64,000 bases of DNA from Acinetobacter lactucae. GTDB lineage: Bacteria > Pseudomonadota > Gammaproteobacteria > Pseudomonadales > Moraxellaceae. Positions within the stretch are counted from its first letter, which is position 1, and every line of letters starts with the position of its first letter. Position numbers and translations under genes: made by a program. Below, piece after piece: positions 59,252 through 64,000 of this stretch. The stretch spans positions 109,515 to 173,514 of the forward strand of contig NZ_LRPE01000013.1 of the NCBI RefSeq assembly GCF_001605885.1. The letters run 5' to 3'. The notes under the pieces were generated by a model, which worked only from the letters and a program-made list of their open reading frames with translations, searched no databases and had not been told where the DNA came from.

Positions 59252-59983
59252 ATGAATACACTTCCACTTTCCCAATTCATTTTTCCTGACCCGATTGAAG
59301 CCGATCCTGATGGGCATGGTTTAATTTGTATCGGAGCGGACCTCTCTCCCTCTACGCTATATGAAGCTTATACACATGGTCTTTTTCCTTGGTTTAATGA
59401 AGATGAGCCTATTTGTTGGTGGAGCCCAGAACCTCGTTGTGTGATTTATCCTCAAAACTATAAACCAAGTAAATCACTCATTCGGAACATGAAAAAGTAC
59501 GATTACACCATTACGGTCAATCATGCCTTTGAACAAGTTATTCGCTCTTGCTCTTTGCCAAGAAGTTATGCAGACGAAACATGGATTAGTGAAGATATTA
59601 TTCAAGGCTACTGTGAGATGTTTAATGCTGGTTATGGTTACAGTATTGAAGTCTGGCAAGAAGAGGATCTTGTAGGAGGCTTATACGGTGTTACGATTGG
59701 CAAAGGGTGTTTTGGTGAATCAATGTTTAGTAATGAAACCGATGTTTCAAAAATGGCTTTTTATACATTAATGCTCATAGGACAAGAAAATCAGCTACCA
59801 TGGATAGACTGCCAACTCGTAAACAGTCACTTAATTAGTCTGGGAGCCAGTACACTTTCTCGTCAAGACTACTTAAAATCGTTACAAGATGTAATTATTC
59901 ACCCCTCTATCAATTGGAAAAAGTATCAAGAACGTGTATTTTCAAGTAAAACAATAGCATTAGATGCAAAATTAATGGAATGA
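59252..59983 (+). CDS. aat: Leucyl/phenylalanyl-tRNA-protein transferase
   Basis: 243 aa. Conserved [69 protein letters not shown] and GCFGESMFS. Adds Leu or Phe to N-terminal Arg/Lys, creating N-degrons for ClpS/ClpAP. It is 18 bases before the bpt gene, with a strong AGGAGGG ribosome binding site for the latter. Cytosolic. Confidence 0.96.
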   Translation: MNTLPLSQFIFPDPIEADPDGHGLICIGADLSPSTLYEAYTHGLFPWFNEDEPICWWSPEPRCVIYPQNYKPSKSLIRNMKKYDYTITVNHAFEQVIRSCSLPRSYADETWISEDIIQGYCEMFNAGYGYSIEVWQEEDLVGGLYGVTIGKGCFGESMFSNETDVSKMAFYTLMLIGQENQLPWIDCQLVNSHLISLGASTLSRQDYLKSLQDVIIHPSINWKKYQERVFSSKTIALDAKLME

Positions 59984-60001
59984 TAACAGGAGGGACCAAT
60001 C

Positions 60002-60817
60002 ATGAAATCATATCACCCGAAGTCCCTTTTAAATGATCTGCAGTATTATATTACTCCACCTCATGATTGCAGCTACTTAGAAAATAAATCTGCACGCATG
60101 GTGTTTTTAGACCCCATCCACCGAATTGATGTGGTCACTCTTTCAGAACTTTCTCGTTTAGGCTTTCGCCGTAGTGGCGACTTTGTTTATCGCCCTGAAT
60201 GTCACCTTTGTAGACAATGTTTGTCTTGTCGTGTTCCAGTTGCCGATTTTCAAATGAATAGCATGCAAAAAAAAGCATGGAAACGAAATCAAGATCTCAC
60301 CATGACTGTTCTGCCTACGCGACAAGCAGCACAAATTCATTATGATTTATACGAACGCTATATTAATGAACGCCATGCAGATGGTGATATGTTTCCGCCA
60401 AGCTTAGATCAGTTTGAAAAGTTTTTAGTACATAGCTGTACAGATAGTTTTTTTCTTGAGCTTTGGAAAGATAATCGTCTAATTAGCGTTTCTACTTGTG
60501 ATCTAATGGACGATGGTCTATCGGCTGTTTATACATTCTTTGACCCAGATGAGCATCGCAGATCACTTGGTGTTTACTCTATTCTAAACCAAATCGAATA
60601 TGTGAAATCGCTCGGTTTAGAATATCTCTACTTAGGCTATTGGGTGCCACACTCAGCTAAAATGAACTATAAATCGCAATATACGCCTTTAGAACTTCTA
60701 CTCGATGGACAATGGCGCCGTTTAAACAGATCATTATCACCAGAGGAAATTCAACAGCTAGGAACGTCTCTTATGACAACGTTACCTTCTGAATGGAATA
60801 ATTTAATCATTAAATAA
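60002..60817 (+). CDS. bpt: Aspartate/glutamate leucyltransferase (arginyltransferase-like)
   Basis: 271 aa. The Cys cluster CHLCRQCLSCRVPV, RSGDFVYRPECH, VYTFFDPDEHRRSLGVYSILNQIEYVKSLGLEYLYLGYWV and KMNYKSQYTPLELL are the family motifs. Bacterial Bpt adds Leu to N-terminal Asp/Glu (ATE1-like fold). Downstream end overlaps the convergent rimI by 15 bases. Confidence 0.94.
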   Translation: MKSYHPKSLLNDLQYYITPPHDCSYLENKSARMVFLDPIHRIDVVTLSELSRLGFRRSGDFVYRPECHLCRQCLSCRVPVADFQMNSMQKKAWKRNQDLTMTVLPTRQAAQIHYDLYERYINERHADGDMFPPSLDQFEKFLVHSCTDSFFLELWKDNRLISVSTCDLMDDGLSAVYTFFDPDEHRRSLGVYSILNQIEYVKSLGLEYLYLGYWVPHSAKMNYKSQYTPLELLLDGQWRRLNRSLSPEEIQQLGTSLMTTLPSEWNNLIIK

Positions 60818-61264
60818 AGATGCGAAATCATCTGTACAGGTTTTTACCATAATCACCGCGTGTTCCCTCCCGCCTTCTTGAATAGGATAATAATTGCGGC
60901 GCAGGTCAATTTGGTGAAAGCCTGTTTTTTCATATAAACCGATAGCGGCTTTGTTACTTTCACGAACTTCTAAAAAGATTTGTACTGGCTGATTTTCTAA
61001 TTTTTCAATCGATGAGTTTAATAACTCATATCCTAAACCCTGCCCTTGCATTTTAGGATCAATTGCCATGAGCAATAAATTCGCTTCATCTAAAACAGGC
61101 TGTAAGATACAAAATCCAACGACTCTGTTTTGTGACTCAATCACTGTGCATTGATACGAGTTCAAAGATTCAATAAATTGCTGTTTTGACCACGGATGTG
61201 TTTGAACTGATTTTTCAATTTGAACAACAATATCCACATCAGTGTTTTGCATAATACGAATCAT
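60803..61264 (-). CDS. rimI: Ribosomal-protein-alanine N-acetyltransferase (GNAT)
   Basis: About 153 aa from ATG 61264 (MIRIMQNTDVD); a second Met four residues later is possible. Acetyl-CoA P-loop LLMAIDPKMQGQGLGYELLN, then FLEVRESNKAAIGLYEKTGFHQIDLRRNYYP, the RimI ending. Acetylates the N-terminus of bS18. 3' end overlaps the bpt gene by 15 bases. Confidence 0.9.
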   Translation of the reverse strand: MIRIMQNTDVDIVVQIEKSVQTHPWSKQQFIESLNSYQCTVIESQNRVVGFCILQPVLDEANLLLMAIDPKMQGQGLGYELLNSSIEKLENQPVQIFLEVRESNKAAIGLYEKTGFHQIDLRRNYYPIQEGGREHAVIMVKTCTDDFASLFND

Positions 61265-61330
61265 GAGTTTCAACGCAATGAAGATTCTAAAGTAGTGCTT
61301 ATTATAAAAACTTCCCAAGAAAAAACGAGC

Positions 61331-61363
61331 AAAAAAAAGGACAATTAAATTGTCCTTTTTTTT
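61331..61363 (-). terminator. Terminator after the first di-iron hydrolase
   Basis: AAAAAGGACAATT/AATTGTCCTTTTT hairpin; T run on the minus strand just past the stop at 61373. Confidence 0.85.
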
Positions 61364-61372
61364 CAGTATTTT

Positions 61373-62248
61373 TTAAAGGCCTAGTTTTTCACGCCACGTT
61401 GCCAGCAATGCTGTGGTATCCGAGTCATTTGGATGAAATTTTGGTCTTAAAAAATCAAGTAGTTCTGGAATTTGACGAGTCATAAAACCTTTACGACCAT
61501 ACATGAACTTAAGCATGTACTTCGTATCTTTCCAAGTTAATTTATCGTCAGTCTTGAGTAACTTAGCGGTAAAATAAGACTGAGTCGCGAAGATTAAAGC
61601 CATTGCAATAATCAAGGCTGTTGAACGCATAAAATAAGCTTTCGGACCTTGTCCATACATACTTGTATACACATCAAATGCCACAGCTTTATGTTCATTT
61701 TCTTCAACTGCATGCCACATCCACAAATGATACATAGTGTCATCTTGGAACATAGCCTGAATTTCAGGATTTTGTAAAAGTTCAGCAGCAATCGTCGATG
61801 TGAAATGCTCTAGCGCACAGGTTCCAGTCAAATCAATCATTTCTTTAGTATAGCCAAAAGGCTTCATTAATTTGGTTACAACAGCTGTACCCATCTTAAT
61901 GACTTTTCCTGTTTGCTTTTCCATATGGCGCACATCATAACCATAAGCCTGTGCTGAAGCATTAAATGCTAAATGCTCTTTCGAATGCATTGCTTCTTGA
62001 CCAATAAAAGCACTAATTTCTTTTTGAAGATCTGGATCAGCAAGCTTTGGATCATTTCGAACAGCACGCGTACTATTTACAAAGAACTGCTCACCTTCTG
62101 GAAAAAGGGCCGATAATGCTGTCATAAAATGTGTTAATGCTGCATCATAATTTGCCCAATAACGTGGGACCTGAGCAAATTCAAAATCCATACGACGCAC
62201 AGGGAAACTAGCGCCAGCACGATTGGAAATATTTACCTTAGCATTCAT
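61373..62248 (-). CDS. Ferritin-like metal-dependent hydrolase (PF10118/COG3687)
   Basis: 291 aa. Shared N-terminus MNAKVNISNRAGASFPVRRMDFEF, then helices with metal ligand motifs: FIGQEAMHSKEHLAFN (ExxHxxxH), GTCALEHFTST, and AVEENEHKAVAFDVY (ExxEH). One TM-like helix near ALIIAMALIFATQSYFTA. The family is annotated as metal-dependent hydrolase but biochemistry is poorly known; the motifs fit a di-iron four-helix bundle. Paralog directly upstream at 62489. Confidence 0.87.
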   Translation of the reverse strand: MNAKVNISNRAGASFPVRRMDFEFAQVPRYWANYDAALTHFMTALSALFPEGEQFFVNSTRAVRNDPKLADPDLQKEISAFIGQEAMHSKEHLAFNASAQAYGYDVRHMEKQTGKVIKMGTAVVTKLMKPFGYTKEMIDLTGTCALEHFTSTIAAELLQNPEIQAMFQDDTMYHLWMWHAVEENEHKAVAFDVYTSMYGQGPKAYFMRSTALIIAMALIFATQSYFTAKLLKTDDKLTWKDTKYMLKFMYGRKGFMTRQIPELLDFLRPKFHPNDSDTTALLATWREKLGL

Positions 62249-62440
62249 CTCAGACTCCTTTTATGTGAATAGCTAATTCACATATAACTTTATTTATTTT
62301 CTTAATATTTATAATCATACGTCTTTCGATGTACCAATTAAGTGCAGATGAGGACAGAGAAATATCAGATGAGGTCATTAATAACCCCATAAAGGTGCAT
62401 AGACTTACTTATACTTATGGTTAGCAAATAATACTTAAAA

Positions 62441-62469
62441 AGAAAAAAGGGCTACTCATGAGCCCTTTC
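62441..62469 (-). terminator. Terminator after the second di-iron hydrolase
   Basis: AAAGGGCT...AGCCCTTT stem with CATGAGT-type loop; T run on the minus strand. Confidence 0.7.
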
Positions 62470-62488
62470 AAATCAACATAGATTTAAA

Positions 62489-63370
62489 TTACAAACCTAG
62501 TTTTGCTTTCCATGTTTTCAATAGACCAACGGTATCTAGGTCATTTGGATGAAAGCCAGGTTTAAAGTAAGCTAGCATTTCTTTAGCCATACCACTAATA
62601 ATGCCTTTAGATGGGCTATATCCGTATTTATAAATTACTGATAGTTCATCTAAATTCAACTTGTTATCTTGCTTTAATAAACGAAGCACAAAGGATGACT
62701 GGATCAAAAAGATTAAAGTCATAGCAAACACTAAAGAGCTGGTTCGTAAAGCATAAGCTTTTACGCCTTTACCAAACACACCTTCATATACATCAAAAGC
62801 TACGGCTTTATGCTCATTTTCTTCAATAGCATGCCAATACCACATTGTTGACATTGTCTCATCTGTCATAAGCTCTTGAATGTGCTTATTGACCAATAAT
62901 TGCGAAGCAATAGTAGCGGTAAAATGCTCAAGAGCCGTTGTAGCAGTCAAGTCAACCATTTCTTTGGTCATACCGAAAGGTTTGACAATTTTTACGAAAG
63001 CTTTAATGGCTGTTTGAATCGCTGTATCGGTAAACTTCTCTAACGTTTCTACATCGTGACCAAACTTTTGAGCAGAAGCATTGAAGTTCACATGCTCTTG
63101 AGTATGCATTGCTTCTTGCCCAATGAAAGCACTAATCTCTTTTTGCAATGCTTCATCATCTTTAATCGCCGGGTGATAACGTACTGCTCGTACACTATCT
63201 ATAAAGAATTTCTCACCAGCCGGAAACAATGCTGACAATGCAGTCATAAAATGTGTGAGTCCAGCAGAACCATTCATCCAATATTCTGGTACATCATTAA
63301 AGTCAAAATTCATACGACGTACTGGAAAGCTTGCACCTGCACGATTCGTAATATTCACTTTAGCATTCAT
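62489..63370 (-). CDS. Ferritin-like metal-dependent hydrolase, tandem paralog
   Basis: 293 aa from ATG 63370 (MNAKVNITNRAGASFP), to match the paralog's start; an ATG two codons earlier (63376) is also in frame. Same motifs: FIGQEAMHTQEHVNFN, TTALEHFTAT, AIEENEHKAVAFDVY, and a hydrophobic helix at TSSLVFAMTLIFLIQSS. Clearly a duplicate of the 61373 gene, strongly similar but diverged. Each copy has its own terminator, so they may be regulated separately. Confidence 0.87.
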   Translation of the reverse strand: MNAKVNITNRAGASFPVRRMNFDFNDVPEYWMNGSAGLTHFMTALSALFPAGEKFFIDSVRAVRYHPAIKDDEALQKEISAFIGQEAMHTQEHVNFNASAQKFGHDVETLEKFTDTAIQTAIKAFVKIVKPFGMTKEMVDLTATTALEHFTATIASQLLVNKHIQELMTDETMSTMWYWHAIEENEHKAVAFDVYEGVFGKGVKAYALRTSSLVFAMTLIFLIQSSFVLRLLKQDNKLNLDELSVIYKYGYSPSKGIISGMAKEMLAYFKPGFHPNDLDTVGLLKTWKAKLGL

Positions 63371-63530
63371 ACCCAAAGCTCCTTAGTAAGTAACCTTAGT
63401 TACTCAAACTTTATTGTTCGTTTTCTTGATTCTTATCATACAAATTTAATAAAAAGGATTAAGTGTAAATAAGGACATTGAAATATCAGTTAAGGCCAGC
63501 TTTTATAGTGATTGTTAGACAATTAAATAT

Positions 63531-63562
63531 AAAAAAAGCGCTCTAAAAAGAGCGCTTTTTTT
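63531..63562 (-). terminator. Terminator of tuf
   Basis: AAAAGCGCTCT AAAA AGAGCGCTTTT perfect stem with T run on the minus strand. Confidence 0.92.
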
Positions 63563-63574
63563 CACTGAAAGTGA

Positions 63575-64000
63575 TTATGCAGTTACTTTCGCAACAACAC
63601 CAGCACCTACAGTACGACCACCTTCACGGATCGCAAAACGTAGACCTGGGTCCATTGCGATTGGGTGGATTAATTCTACTGACATTTCAACGTTGTCACC
63701 TGGCATAACCATTTCAACGCCGTCTTGTAATTGGATTGCACCAGTTACGTCAGTTGTACGGAAGTAGAACTGTGGACGGTAACCATTTAAGAATGGAGTG
63801 TGACGACCACCTTCTTCTTTAGAAAGTACGTATACTTCTGCGTCGAATTTAGTGTGCGGCTTGATTGTACCTGGTTTAGCAAGTACTTGACCACGTTGTA
63901 CGTCTTCACGCTTAGTACCACGAAGTAAGATACCACAGTTCTCACCTGCACGGCCTTCGTCAAGAAGTTTACGGAACATCTCTACGCCAGTTACAGTTGT
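63575..64000 (-). CDS. tuf: Elongation factor Tu, C-terminal part (gene continues beyond the window)
   Basis: The reading frame stays open through 64000; the internal Met at 63979 is not a start. Domains II end and III of EF-Tu: [69 protein letters not shown] and [16 protein letters not shown]. Delivers aminoacyl-tRNA to the ribosome. Whether this is tufA or tufB cannot be told from this part. Confidence 0.98.
   Translation of the reverse strand, partial: TTVTGVEMFRKLLDEGRAGENCGILLRGTKREDVQRGQVLAKPGTIKPHTKFDAEVYVLSKEEGGRHTPFLNGYRPQFYFRTTDVTGAIQLQDGVEMVMPGDNVEMSVELIHPIAMDPGLRFAIREGGRTVGAGVVAKVTA

Overview
The window looks like a chromosomal segment of Acinetobacter, most likely the A. baumannii/calcoaceticus group. 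The DNA is AT-rich. The tmRNA tag reads ANDETYALAA. The gene neighbourhoods are ones known from this genus and from gammaproteobacteria generally: yggS/pilT/pilU, fur/bamE/rnfH, rep/dut, algC/argB, minCDE and ftsK/trxB/aat/bpt. Identification rests on sequence reading alone; no database was searched.

Left end (1-2488): the 3' part of an OprD-type outer-membrane porin, then a 634-base gap. That gap holds a GC-richer island with a near-consensus sigma70 promoter, several nested helices and an 11-codon ORF whose ribosome binding site can be hidden in a hairpin. It looks like an unassigned cis-regulatory RNA. A small orphan lipoprotein gene follows.

Defence island (2489-17754, all on the minus strand): ten closely packed genes transcribed right to left. 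In order they encode a small helical protein, a type I-like N6-adenine methyltransferase (HsdM-like), an HsdS-like specificity subunit, an unknown 389-aa protein, a 1425-aa P-loop NTPase, an unknown 279-aa protein with a winged-helix-like end, a NurA-like nuclease, a HerA-like DNA-translocating ATPase, an unknown 184-aa protein and a Ser/Thr protein kinase. There is no HsdR. Methyltransferase, nuclease, ATPase and kinase in one operon is the composition described for the methylation-associated defence system (MADS) and MADS-like systems, so I read this as a MADS-like anti-phage system. It lies directly beyond the 3' end of the tmRNA gene (18123-18482), a known hotspot for island insertion.

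Core chromosome (18643-64000): a lipoprotein-type gamma-glutamyltranspeptidase, the EmrAB efflux pair, a thioesterase, hemB, thiO, an SDR protein, a probable 170-nt small RNA with a strong terminator, VOC and OsmC proteins, sbcDC, yggS, pilTU, fur, bamE, rnfH, an SNF-like transporter, bacteriohemerythrin, a class II amidotransferase, an OlsB-like acyltransferase, argB, algC, dut, rep, an OmpA-like lipoprotein, an acyltransferase, a membrane protein, minCDE, ftsK, trxB, aat, bpt, rimI, two tandem ferritin-like di-iron hydrolases and the 3' part of tuf. This part is ordinary housekeeping DNA with clear terminators between units. The unusual content is in the first 18.5 kb and in the candidate small RNA near 28.3 kb.
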